This document shows, in pieces, positions 50,801 to 61,490 of a stretch of DNA of 64,000 bases. The notes under the pieces are model-generated. The model searched no databases and was not told the DNA's origin. It was given only the letters and a program-made list of their open reading frames with translations. This DNA comes from Erythrocercus mccallii (Eukaryota; Chordata; Aves; Passeriformes; Dicruridae). Each line of letters starts with the position of its first letter. The stretch's first letter is position 1. The stretch lies in contig VZRG01000269.1 of assembly GCA_013397435.1 (NCBI GenBank), forward strand, positions 124,001-188,000, given 5' to 3'. Both the position numbers and the translations under genes were made by a program.

Positions 50801-53439
50801 GGCAGCCGATCCAAGGATAGGAAATCTGTTTCTCCGGTCATTACCTGAGTAGATTGGAGTGTCTGTGAGCTGTAATGGGCAGGGGAAGAGGGTGTGCGGC
50901 CAGAGATCCTGCAAACATCAAGAATCCCAATGACAGTCCTCTACTTTGTCATTTTCACCCCTTCAAATTCCTTCCCTCCTTCCTCTGAAGTGCATTTTCT
51001 GGAGAAGGAGGGGGCAGGTTCAACTGGCAAGGGAGCAGTGTTTTCACTGGGAAGTCTGATACGCTCCTTCCTGTAGCTGGTGGCAATTTTCCTTCTGCTC
51101 ACTTCTGTCTCAGAGATAAGCCCCTTGCTTTGCTTGTCATTGTCAGTCATGAAATCAGCTGCCATTTCAGGGCACCTCTCAGAGTTTCCAAATGCCTTTG
51201 ACGCATTTTGCCTGAACAGGAGACTGCTGAGAATAGCTACTAAATCTTTAAATCTGGTTTCACACTTAGTCGTCTTTGTGACTTTAAGTTTGTTGTTAGC
51301 ATAGCTGGTGTTCCAGGTCACTGAGAGCCTGGGATTATTACTCAAAGACCTGGTATTAATATGAGAGACTGGCAGTTTTATTGAGCCACTCCACCCTGGC
51401 TGGGGTTCTAAACTAACTAATTCTCTGAAGACCTGCCCCAGAGTGCTCTGTGTCTGTCATAAGGGAGGGGTGGGGAGGGGAAGCATGACTTTCCCTGGGC
51501 CCTTGCAAAGGATCAGGGAGAAAGGTAAAGTCAGAATGTTGCTGTACCACTATTTCTTTCCTGGTAGGAAACCAGAAATACTTCTCCTCAGGATGGGGCA
51601 GAGGTCCTTGTTTCCACTGAGTGCTACAAACTCACTGCCATGTTGCTAGTGTCTAGGAACTCTTGATTTTCATTTCTATACACTTTCCTTCCTCCTTGCA
51701 GCTTAATGAAACCATTCACTCAACTGGCTTTTATCCCTCCTCCCGTTCATCTCCATCTGTCCACTCCAGGTGGCAGCTCATCTGGAGGAGAGTATACCTT
51801 CAGTATCATGGCTTGTGCATCAGTGATAGTTCCTATGCACAGCTTCTCTTGGATGTGTTGCAGATTAATTATTCTGAATTCTGGAAAACACACAGTTAAG
51901 GTGGGCAGGAAGAAAAAATGTTTGGATTTAACCAACTACTAAACAACTCTAACAGTATGTGACGCTCTAAAGAGAACTCATTTTCTCCATGTTTGCGCAT
52001 TCACTTCATGAAGTATCTCCCTAAACAATTTACAAGCTGAAAATTATGGTTGTGTATTAATGTGACAGACAATCTGCCCAACTGCAGCCACCTTCTGCAG
52101 CTTTCTCGGCTGTCATGGGCTCTGAAATCAGGACACTTAGCAGAATTTGGCATAAAACATAAGGACTCAAATTGTCTGGGGGTAACCAGCCATTTCCATG
52201 GTGGGAACAGCAAATTAAATGTTTCCAGAGCCAGAAAATATTTGTGACACTTGTTTCCTATGGATCAGTATTCTTCCACCACATCTTGGTTCTCTCTGTC
52301 TGGGTCATTCTCTGTTAGTTAAACATGTCTGTCTCTCACTAGTTTCCAGACTCCTTTCTCATCTTTTTTATCTTTTGCCTACAGCTGTGACCCCAAAGCT
52401 GTCCTCCTGAATGCTGTTTCATTCTCCAAGCATCCTGTCAGAGTTCCCGCTGAACAGGATAATAAAGCCCAACTTGAAACCAGTATTGAGTCTGCTGTTG
52501 AATGAAAGCCTAGACTGCATGTCTTCTTTTGGTCTTGCCCTGGCAAAGAGAGTCTAGGAGTATGTGGCTTCCTTCCTTCCTCTAGACTGAATCCCTAGAT
52601 GCTGTGTGGAGGGGAGCAGTATTTCCCATTCCTTTCTCTTTTCTTTCTTTCCATAGCTGCACTTGTTGATGTTGCTCATAGCCACAGTTTGATTTATTCT
52701 CTCAAATGCTCAGACTTTGGTCCAGCTCTTGAAGCTACCATTGAGGTCCTGCAGAACTCATTCTCTTACTGGCTTTACTTTGGCACTTTGGCAGGGCAGA
52801 AGATTCAGAGCTAATAGATTGCCATATTTCTTCAGAAGTTAATGTCCTTCCAGAGTTTTTTCTTTTCAGATATTCCTACCCCTGGCTTAGTCACTGTCAG
52901 ATTACAGTGGGCTTGGCTTTTATATTTTTTCCAGTGGGAAGAAGTTGTTAAAGACCTGCCAGCAGATCTTCCTCTAGATGCTGTGTCCTAACCCATCGTC
53001 TCTGCTGGCATCTTTGCTTAAGCAAGTTGGCTTCATTTTATCCTACTTCTTGAGTATCTTCCCTTTTCTCCCCCTTGCATCTCTCTAATTCATCACAACA
53101 TCTCCTTTAATCTCTCCTGGTCTGTCTGAAATCTCCGATCCTACAGTGCTGTCTTGTCTTTCACTTGTGGTCACACCTAGTTTTCCACACATTTGCCATC
53201 TCTGCAGATCTGAAAGCCTCTCCTAGGTGTGAGAAAACAGCATGCATTCCTGCATTTCCCCAGCACACATCCCCCTGCTCTCTCTGGAGCACAGGGCTGA
53301 GCTGCTCAGCCCCTGGAAGAGCCAAGGCACTCCACACCACCTGCTTCTGCAGGTTTGTCTGCAGCGTCTGCTGTCTCTAACTGCTGGCTGAGTGTGTAGG
53401 GAGGGGGCTGGCAAGAAAGGATTATATTCATTACAATAT
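50801..53439. other. Noncoding unique DNA, no gene seen
   Basis: Frames up to about 134 codons (minus, 50941-51345) have no recognisable product. Pyrimidine-rich patches occur. Nothing else can be supported. Confidence 0.5.
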
Positions 53440-53960
53440 TAAATAAATCAGGTGGAATTAGCTCTGAGCAGAAAGCAGCAGCTGGCTTTCACAGTGTTGT
53501 GACAGGCTCCGCCAATTATGCAACACAAATAGAAACTGTCTGACTTTTGTTGCTCCTAGGCCGTGACAGGCTTGGAAAGACTGGCAACTTCTTATGATCT
53601 TCTCCAGTAAATCTGTTCTCTGCCCCAGCCTCTGAGAACCTCCGGCCTCCACTGAAGAGCACCCATTCCTCGAGCCTGGCCTCCATCTGAGCTGTGATAA
53701 GAGGGACCTCCAGAACCTCCAGACTCCTGTGTGCACCCTTATGGCCCACCATGGGAGCAAGGAAGCACTTGGTTAGCTTTATTCTCATTGATGCAGTAGG
53801 CTATTGATTTTAAGTGGTAGCTGTGCTATGGTAGTTTTTTAGTGCTTCGACCAGCAAAATGAGGCCATGATACCCACACCATGGCGCTTGCCCTAATTAC
53901 TCTGCAAGGTTAATTTGCTGAGGCTGTGCGGGTATGTGTGCCTGACAGATTGATTCCTTT
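53440..53960. promoter_or_regulatory. Candidate conserved noncoding element(s)
   Basis: Two parts stand out. One is 53445-53590, with AAATCAGGTGGAATTAGCTC, TGTTGTGACAGGCTCCGCC and AATTATGCAACAC. The other is 53775-53950, with AGGCTATTGATTTTAAG, CCATGGCGCTTGCCCTAATTAC and GGTTAATTTGC. Both mix TAAT cores, TGACAG MEIS-type sites and retained CpG. The minus-strand frames of 90-100 codons between them are not recognised. Regulatory function is inferred. Confidence 0.3.
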
Positions 53961-56215
53961 GTATTATATTAGCTAAGGGAGGACACTGAGTTTCATATGT
54001 ATATGGGGGAGGGAGAACAATTAGACGAAGGAGATCTGCTCTGGTAGCATAGGCAGGTCAAGGTTATGCTGAAATGAAATTATAGCTGAAATACAAAGAG
54101 TAAAATCATTGTGAAAAGACACCAAGATGGATCAGGATGAAAGCTCTTGAGGAGGAGATGGATCCTTTGAATTCAGATGATAATGGACTTGTATAGGTGT
54201 TCAATCTTGACATGAGACCGTGGGGAAGATGGTGTTATATATTTCTATGTGTATGCACAGAGGAAATTTTATTTTAATCTTGTTTGACAGAGTCTGGCTG
54301 TAACTGAAAGTTAAGAAGATTACTGTCCAGGGTCAAGAGCTACAGTGTGGAGTTCTGTACCGTGGACACAGGTCTCTGCAGACAGCAAAATGACAGATAA
54401 TGATTTACGTTTAAATCACAGATCAGACCTCTCAAGAGAACTTCTTTTCCTTATTCCAAAAATCATCATACTTCCAAACAGAAGAAGCCCCTGTTACATG
54501 AATACTGTCTTGCTAAGAATGCTGCCTTCCTTTAAGAGAGTGAGATGGCCCTGTTTTCTGTAAAAGAGGCTGATCACTGGGCAGAGGTGTTACGGAGCAT
54601 ATTTCAGCAGAGATGTTAGAGATACCTCAGCACAGCAAGAAAGCAGGTAGTGAAATAAGTGGGAAAAGGCAAGGTGGTGGTTCCAAATGCACTCATAAAA
54701 CTAGAGCCAGAAGATGAGGATAACTGGAGAAGAACATGGCACAGTTAAATATATAGGTAAATATTTCCTAGAAGTAACCAAGTGACCATGTTCACCTCCC
54801 AGTAGTGTCCTCATGTCTTGTCAGAAGAGCAAGTACCTGCTAATCCACAAGCTGTCAGTCCAGGAAACTCCACTCCAATGACAATAGAGAGCAATGCCCT
54901 AGGTCTCAGTGTACCTCTAGGTGCAAATGTTTTGTTCTGGCCAGAATACTTACCGTAAGAGTAAAGGGTGTAAGTAAATGTTCCACTCTTGAGTAATTGC
55001 ATTCTGCCTCTGTAACTTCTCCATCAGCTGTAGTATGGAACTGATTTTTTTTTTCTGAAGCCAGGAGGAGACAGAACAAGAGGTCTATTGGTAAGAGGTT
55101 TATCTTGGATTTGATCCCATCTGGTATTTTACATGATGTAAAATTTCAAAACAAACTCATGAAACTGATTGGTAAGGCTGCACACCCAGAGAACTGACCT
55201 AGCTGTGGCAGTGATGTTTCACCCAGACCACGTCAATCAGAGAGTGGAAAGAAAAGGAAAAGCATCTTTTGCCTTGCATTAATCTAGAGGCAGTTTGTGG
55301 AACGGATCTGAGTGAGGTGAGTGGGAGGATGAAAACTTCCCTGGCGCATTTTGTGATTTAAAAATAATAATAAAAAGAAACCTCTTGTGTTCTGAAAACT
55401 CTGTTAAAGAAATGTACATACTGCAGAAGAACAGCATGAAAGCAGAGAGTAAGGGCTTCAGCAAGTTGAATCTGAAAAAAATTTGTATTTGGGGCCAGCT
55501 TTAGGGAGTGGAGCTCAGAGCTGAAGGAAACAAATGTCTTTGCAGTATCTGAAGTAAATAAAGCCAGCCCAATATAAATATATTTGGAGCAGCCACCTAC
55601 CTTATGCTTAGTGTTGGGGAGGCTGGGAAGGAAAAGTGCCCCTTGCAGATCAAGAGGCAGAAAGAAGCAGCTTTTGGCTGTCATGCAGAGGCTCATGTGC
55701 AGTTTGAAAGAGGCAGACTCCTCAGGAAGTGTTGAAGAACTGCTGGTTTACAAATATATGTAACCCAGTGCCCTCCCCTTTTCACAGCTGCGGGTGGGGG
55801 AAATAATGTGGAGAACCTAAAAGCAAAAGGGCATTGTAAAACAAATGTGGTGGGTTTTGCACAGGAAAAGAAAGAGGGAGTTTGCTGCCTTGTGCTCTCA
55901 GTAACAGCGGCAAATTTTAGAGATAAACAATGGAAAAATGAAACAGAGGCACTAACACCTGGAGTGTTAGTGCAGGGAAATAAGAGTGGGAAGAGAAAAA
56001 AAATCTGAAATGCTGAAGATGAAATGTGCTTTATGTTTGTGGAAAGGTGGGAACTGTGACACACTCAGACCTGGAGTTTATGTTTTATTATATATTTTCC
56101 TCTTGACCCCTGGAGAATACACAAATAAAATCAATTAATGGGCCTTGAAGAAGAATTACTTTAAACTGTTCAATTAAACACTGCAATGCAGAGAACAGAA
56201 AGGAGGGGGGGGGGA
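53961..56215. other. Noncoding unique DNA, no gene seen
   Basis: Frames of up to 123 codons (minus, 55693-56064) overlap short frames on the other strand and are not recognisable. A G10 run (56205-56214) closes the stretch. Confidence 0.5.
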
Positions 56216-56221
56216 AAAACA

Positions 56222-56540
56222 ATAAATACATCTGAAAAAATGGACTTGTCTGAGGCGCCTGGGCCCCGACATGCACCATTACTGACGGATCGAATCACAC
56301 TTCCATTAACACCATAATCTTATAGACTCCACAGGCCGTAAAAAAGGGATTTACTTTAATCAGGTTTGGTTAGGGCTGAATTTGAAAAGCGCTACAAGTG
56401 AAATAAAACACGACCTCGTCCCCCCTTTGATTTTCTTTCTTCTCACTCTGGCTCTCTAATTTACAATTTGCCAGCCACCAGCGCTTTATTTCTAGTGGCT
56501 GCGATCCACTGGTGTATGTCGCACTCTCTCCCTTTTTGTG
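56222..56540. promoter_or_regulatory. Strong candidate conserved noncoding element
   Basis: This is the most enhancer-like block in the window. It keeps many CpGs (GAGGCGCC, CCCCGACA, TGACGGATCG, GGCCGTA, AGCGCT, ACACGACC, CTCGTC, CAGCGC, TGCGATCC, GTCGCAC) although the surroundings are CpG-poor. It also carries TAAT/ATTA and CTTTGAT-type cores (CATTAACACCATAATC, TTTACTTTAATC, CCCCCTTTGATTTTC). It contains no repeat and has no open frame that makes sense as an exon. CpG retention suggests selection or lack of germline methylation. Both are inferences that a multi-species alignment would test. Confidence 0.48.
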
Positions 56541-58520
56541 GTGGAAATGATTAGGGAGAACACAGACCTTTCATTTCCATCCCCACCTCCTGCTTCCCTG
56601 GACAAGCACCCAGGATGCAGCATTTCTTTCCATATGCGCTGTGGTCCTCCATGTTTGTGTGTTGCACACCCTTTCCCTGGCTGTTCTGGGGCTGATATTT
56701 GGTCACTTGGTCTGTGGCTCTGAAGAGATTGTGGAGGAGGGGGAGGCATGGGCTAGAGATCAGCAGTTTGGCCATTGACTTATGAGTATCGACCCCTGAG
56801 GAGAGCAGGAGTGTCAGAGTAGTAGTTTCTACTTCTCTTTCTGCCTCCTTTTTCTTTGTGTCTTCTCTATGCTTCAGCCTGTTAAGTTTATCGTGTGGGG
56901 CAAACTAAGTATTGTGATTTCTGTTCCTTTTTTTAATTCATCCCCAAAAAGGGCAAATCCAATGCTATGCAAAGGCTGAGCTATCAAGTGTGTTTGCTTT
57001 TGCTGCCCCAACTATCTCACTATCACTAGTGATAAAAAATGCAATGTTTTTACTGTTTAGAGAGGTGCCTTATTGGGTATCATGGTTCAATGTCAGCTGG
57101 CAACTCAGCCCCATGCAGCCACTTACTTGCTCACCAGGACATTGCTTGCTAGTGACCAAGCAGGTTAATTCCATTGTTAGTCAGCCTGTTGTCTTCTGCT
57201 AGATTGTGCTGTGCTTTTCTAGAAGTCACATCTTTGACCCATGGTAATGTTGGCACTCAGGTGGCAGCAATGAGGAACCGAAGGTCACAAGGTCACCTTG
57301 GGCTTGCACCTATAGGAACAAAAATAAAATGAAGCAAGGAACAGTCAGAATAGCTGCTGCTGCCCCTGCCAGTGTGCACTGACCTGTGACAGGGCAGGGT
57401 CCCTCCCGTGCTATGCTGTAACAGGCCAGCTGGGTGGGCAATGGATTAGGTGAGTCCTGGGCACAACAAAACAAAATTAACTCAAAGTACCTGTGGAGAA
57501 CTCTGCTGGGTCAGCTGTGGCATAAGAATTGCTTTATGATAGCTGGATGCTGACAGGTACATTGTGGAAAATCATCAGGTTGTTTCACAGAGTTCCAGCT
57601 TCCTGAAATTTGCTCTCACTTACCTCACATTCCTTCTTTCTTCTCCAACTCACATCCACTACGTGACTGAAGATGTAAAATCCTTGTGCTTAGCTGGAAA
57701 ACACTACCTACTTCTCCCACACAGCTCTGCAAAGGTACACAACCAGACTGGAGTTATTCCTCAAGGTTTTAATGATAAAGATTTAAGACCAAATAAAAGC
57801 AGTAGGCAGGAGAACAGTTTAAGCATTGCATGGGGGATCTGGTTGCATAGCCACTCTTGACTTCCTGAGTACTGGAAAGTGGAGGAAACATTATTCCTTA
57901 GTCCAGCTGGGAAAACCTGGTACTGGAGAGCTGTAATGGAGGGATGAAATACCACCGTTCTAGGTCAGCAGTGCTTGATGGCTCCTAAGGCACGGATGAA
58001 GGAATATGCTCTGAAAGAAAGGAAACCCATCAAAAGGCTGCATAAAATTACGTTCAAGGTGCAAAATTTACATAGTCCCCCTAAAACAGGTTTGTTCAAG
58101 TTGTTCAGTACAACCAGAAATGAAGAATGACAGATGAAAGAGAGAAATACAGAAGAAAATGAAAAAGTGAAGGGAAACACAGGGAAGGGAGAATGATATG
58201 GAGGAAAGGAATACTGGCAAATAGTAATTGCAATTCAGAAGGAGATGTCAAATGGGAAAAAAACTGTTACATGGACACTATGGATGTTCACGTGTGTGCT
58301 TGTTAGGTTTGAGAGAGAAAAAAAATGGGAGAAAACTAAAGGGAGGAAAGCAAAAGAAAATGAAGTCTGAATGAGAGTGTGGTCATGGGAAGGCAAGGCT
58401 AATGTTAGTAACTGATAATAAAGGCAGGCAAAGGGGGAAAAAAAGCATACAATTCACTTAAAAAACTCTCCAAGTTTAAAAGCTCCCCAGAGGCTTTGTA
58501 ATAGAAAAGGGCTTTTAAGT
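56541..58520. other. Noncoding unique DNA, no gene seen
   Basis: Short unrecognised frames. A purine-rich stretch (about 58110-58360) contains many GAAA/GGAA steps. No repeat family is recognised. Confidence 0.55.
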
Positions 58521-58544
58521 GCTATTTTTTCCCCCTGTTTTTCC

Positions 58545-58800
58545 TCTGGGGATGTCTCAGAGGGATGATTTATTGTCTAATGTATTTAAAGTGACAAGGG
58601 CAATTTCTGCGCTCGTGCTGCGGCGGTGCCAGCAGCTCCTCTCCCGGTGTGGCTGGCAGGAGGCACCTCCTGCTGATGGCTCCGGGACACGGCCCTGCCC
58701 TCCGTGCTCCGGCAGCGCTGCCAGCCAAGGCAGGGCATGCCCGGCAGGACAACTCCGGTGGGGAACCAGCATCCCAGGACATTCCCAGTGTAGGTGGTGG
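58545..58800. promoter_or_regulatory. Small GC- and CpG-rich patch
   Basis: From about 58600 to 58775 the sequence is clearly richer in G+C than its surroundings and carries roughly a dozen CpGs (GCGCTCG, GCGGCGG, CCCGG, CCGGGACACGG, CCGTGC, CCGGCAGCGC, CCCGGC, CCGGTG). It is short for a CpG-island promoter, but it stands out. An AT-rich, enhancer-like segment (GATTTATTGTCTAATGTATTTAAAG) lies directly upstream. Frames on both strands are open here only because stops are rare in GC-rich DNA. It could be a small orphan CpG island, a distal promoter or an enhancer. Confidence 0.42.
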
Positions 58801-59244
58801 AAGTGGGAGAAGTGAGTGTAATGATACAGAGAGAAGATGGTGAGATGCTAAGCCTGATTCCTGCACTCAAGAAAAGTGGTGTTTGCGTGACCTTTGAAGA
58901 CACAGATCATTCTCCATCCCCTTTCCATGATGCCTTCTGCTACAGCAGCTGGCCCATAGCTCTGCTACAGCCTGGGCTTCTGCTGAGCTGTCTGTGGGCC
59001 AGTTTGGGCTCTTTCTTATCACTTGTGACTCATGAGATTTTGCCTTCTTCTCTGGATCTTTCTGTGGACACATGCCACTGAGGCATGACTGCAACCCTGT
59101 TCTCTTCATGTCACTACAGCTGCTGCAAGCAATAAGCCTCACCTTCTCAAGGAGAATTTTTAAAAAAAAACCCTCAGGGCTAAGTTTTTTGGTTTTTTTC
59201 CTTAATATTGAGCCTGTGTTTACTTTTGCTCTATTACACTTATA
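58801..59244. other. Noncoding unique DNA, no gene seen
   Basis: Short unrecognised frames (about 91-98 codons) on both strands. No other feature is seen. Confidence 0.5.
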
Positions 59245-59700
59245 TTTATACCCCTTAATACAATTCCTCTACTTCCTTTGTATTTACACACTTGTAGATG
59301 GTTAATCTTAGCCCTTGCCAAGCAATACATATTTAATTATTTTAATCTCTTCTCATATGTGCTTTCAGACCCTTAATCATTTTTTTTTCTGTCGCTCTTC
59401 TCTGAATTCCCTGTGCTCATCAACATCTTCTGTAAACGTGTGTTGCCCAGAATTGAGGGCAGCATTCCAGGTGCTGTCCTGCCAGATCTGTAGAGGGGGC
59501 CAGTACCTCCTCATTTTCTGACATGATTTCTCTGCAGATAAAGCACAGCATTATGTTAACTTTTATTTTCCTGCTGCTGCTTGTATGTGACATTGCAGAT
59601 CTGTAACTGAATTTGCTGTCCACTATATCCCACAGCCCTTATTTGATCATTACCAATTTTCAAATATACTTCTCTTTTAACATCCTGGTTTCCATTTATT
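59245..59700 (-). mobile_element. Ancient CR1/L3-type LINE fragment (inverted)
   Basis: Read forward, the block order is that of the reverse complement of the CR1 ORF2 region. It starts with CTTTCAGACCCTTAATCATT, then TCGCTCTTCTCTGAATTCCC and TTGCCCAGAATTGAGGGCAGC, followed by ATTCCAGGTGCTGTCCTGCCAG. Further on come AAAGCACAGCATTATGTTAAC and TTTGCTGTCCACTATATCC. These match the family's 'TTGCTCTTCTCTGGACTC…CCCAGAACTG…TATTCCAGGTG…ATGTTAGC…CTTGTTGTCCACTA' blocks. It is an internal fragment, decayed and non-coding. The outer limits (about 59245 and 59700) are approximate. The core is 59345-59660. Confidence 0.8.
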
Positions 59701-59999
59701 TTCCCTCATATATGGGAACCTGGATTATTATAAGCTGATTCTCATTTTCTCTGCTGGTCCCTACTCATAACATTTTAGCTTATGTTGTATTTGTCTTTCT
59801 ACAGCAGTGGGTAATGGAAGAAGCTATTAATTTTTCTGTAGTCTTTTATTCAGTTTTTGATCCTATGCTCCTCACAATTCCTTGTGCTCGTTTGCTCACT
59901 CCTTTCCTGGAACTGTGCCCCTTGCTCACAAATGGTCAACAGCCAGGCAGCTGTGCCTTGTCTCTGTTAGGAGACAGGGAGATTCTCCTTGACCTGAAA
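59701..59999. other. Noncoding unique DNA, no gene seen
   Basis: The sequence is T-rich. The frame at 59814-60047 ends in a serine run encoded by the AGC repeat and is not a recognisable protein. Confidence 0.5.
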
Positions 60000-60020
60000 A
60001 GCAGCAGCAGCAGCAGCAGC
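60000..60020. repeat. (AGC)7 trinucleotide microsatellite
   Basis: Seven AGC units in a row without interruption. Trinucleotide repeats of this type are often length-variable. Confidence 0.95.
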
Positions 60021-60044
60021 TCCCTGTGCTCAGCTCGGCTGTGT

Positions 60045-60240
60045 TAATGCCAAGTGCGCCAGCCAGCTTTGCATGTCCTAACTACCGTGTGATGCTTCCT
60101 CTTATAATCGGTCCGAGCATCACTGCTTCTCCCAATTGCCCCCTGCACTTAATTGACCAATAGAGCTAGACATATGGAGGATCGAATCACAAACCCAAAT
60201 CAGCAGTTGTCAGAGGAGATTAATTCAAACAGGAAGCTAC
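60045..60240. promoter_or_regulatory. Candidate conserved noncoding element
   Basis: The block mixes retained CpGs (AAGTGCGCCAGCC, ACTACCGTG, AATCGGTCCGAGC, GGATCGAATC) with homeodomain and SOX-type cores (TGCACTTAATTGACC, CCAATAGAG, GAGATTAATTCAAAC). It shares the 13-mer GGATCGAATCACA (60179-60191) with the candidate element at 56287-56299. It has no open frame of interest. The regulatory role is inference, based on composition and motif density. Confidence 0.42.
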
Positions 60241-60475
60241 AAAACACTTGGGCTTTTTGTCTTTTTTTTTCTTAATTTTTTCCCCCCTCAAGCTCCAATA
60301 GAAGAAATTATTATTAATATCCCCTTCAGTATACTTGGGCAGATGGCAGTGACCCCAGTGCACTCTCTCTACCCAACTTTCCATGTGATTTTTGTAGCAT
60401 TTAAGTGACACTGGGAAATTACTTGAGGGAGCCAGAGAAGAAGCTCCATTCAAACTGCCTAATTCAAAGCACCAC
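60241..60475. other. Noncoding DNA, no gene seen
   Basis: T-rich at first (about 60258-60290), then unique sequence. Nothing is recognised. Confidence 0.55.
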
Positions 60476-60945
60476 AGTTAGCCTGTGCCAAAAGGACAGG
60501 CTGTCTTAATTCACTGTAGAGTCAATGCAGAGAGACAGGTGCTCTCTGGAGGTACGTCTCACTGCTGACTCCGAAGAGGTGAACATCGTAAGTCAGGTGC
60601 ACACATCTTCCCTCCTTCAGCCGCATTGTCCTCTATTGTGCTCGGGAGTCCTCAGCTCTGAAACACATCCAGCCAGGAGTGCCATGGCTGTGTCCTGCTC
60701 TGGCTGCCACTCACAGCCATGCTGAGATCAAGGCTCCTTTATCTTATCCACTGCATGCTCCTGCACCAAGTGGTGACTTTTCCCAACCCTTTGCTCTAAA
60801 CAGACAGCAGGAAGCAGCACAGCCTAAGGGGGATTGCCCCACGGGTGCAGAAGGTGGCCAGTTAGGGAGACTGAAGATCTGCTTGGCAGAGCAAGGCAAC
60901 CTACTTTATAAAGTGTTCAACAGGGACTTTGAAGAAGACCTTCAT
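60476..60945 (+). repeat. First copy of a duplicated unit of unknown family
   Basis: The first 64 bp (60476-60539) match 61083-61147 at about 54 of 65 aligned positions. Both begin with a conserved hairpin, here a perfect 7-bp stem AGCCTGT/ACAGGCT at 60480-60502 around a GCCAAAAGG loop. Further down, at about 60885-60940, is a stretch whose translation (QGNLLYKVFNRDFEEDL) resembles EGKRLCKDFLQDEEDM in the second copy. The two marks are spaced differently in the copies (about 405 against 291 bp). The unit could be an old LTR or another transposon, or a locally duplicated sequence. I do not recognise the family. Confidence 0.5.
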
Positions 60946-61485
60946 CTTTTATCTGTCAGTCATAAAAGCAGAGCAGAGCAAAGCAACCCTCCACTTTTGC
61001 CTCTTGACAGCCTTCAGCTGTGGAAGGGAGCTCACAGCTGATTGCCCCCACTAGGGCTGGAGGAGGAGCCTCAGGTGGGTCAGGTTAGCCTGTGCCAAAA
61101 GCTCAGGCTGTCTTTAATTCACCCTACAGCTAACGCAGAGAGGCAGGGCCTCAGTGTTGATACTCTGATGAGAACCACCTGTGGCAGTTGGAGGCATGCT
61201 GGGAAAAAACAAGGGAATGGAAGGAACAGGTGTGTTCCAAGTATAGCTATAAAAAGCCATGGCTCGGTTTTCTTTCTCCTTTTTGCCTGTGCCTGCTCTG
61301 TACCTATTCTGCATCCTGTGAGGCCTGGATTCAACCACCAAGCCTTAGCTGGCAATTGGCTCCTTCCTCAACAGCTGGTAAAAGAAGGTAAGAGGCTTTG
61401 CAAAGACTTTTTACAAGATGAAGAAGACATGCTGACAGAAGTCCTTTCAGGAGCCTATGAGGGGAACAGGGCAGTTTTCAGGTGA
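60589..61485 (+). pseudogene. Long frame with a single stop; possible decayed coding sequence
   Basis: On the plus strand one frame stays open from just after a stop at 60586-60588 to a stop at 61483-61485, interrupted only by a TGA at 61038-61040. About 298 codons with a single stop is unlikely by chance in DNA of this composition. The translation has no match I recognise. It has no long hydrophobic or repeat structure except a short hydrophobic patch (VFFLLFACACSVPILH) near 61276-61320. The 3' end reads TTTTCAGGTGAGC, which looks like a 5' splice site. It spans both duplicated units. It could be a retroelement relic, an unrecognised exon or chance. Confidence 0.25.
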
Positions 61486-61490
61486 GCAGC
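61083..61490 (+). repeat. Second copy of the duplicated unit, with TATA-like motif
   Basis: This starts with the second copy of the 65-bp block (61083-61147), whose hairpin has 6-bp stems AGCCTG/CAGGCT at 61087-61109. GTTAGCCTGT (61084-61093) also pairs with ACAGCTAAC (61126-61134) apart from one bulged base. About 160 bp in there is a TATA-box-like TATAAAAA at 61248-61255, followed by a pyrimidine-rich stretch. That layout would fit an LTR (U3 with TATA, then R/U5). I see no clear TG…CA ends, polyadenylation signal or primer-binding site, so the LTR reading is a hypothesis. Confidence 0.4.

Noticed and set aside
59814..60047. Frame ending in a serine run
   Set aside because: The serine run comes from the (AGC)7 microsatellite. 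The rest of the frame is not recognisable.
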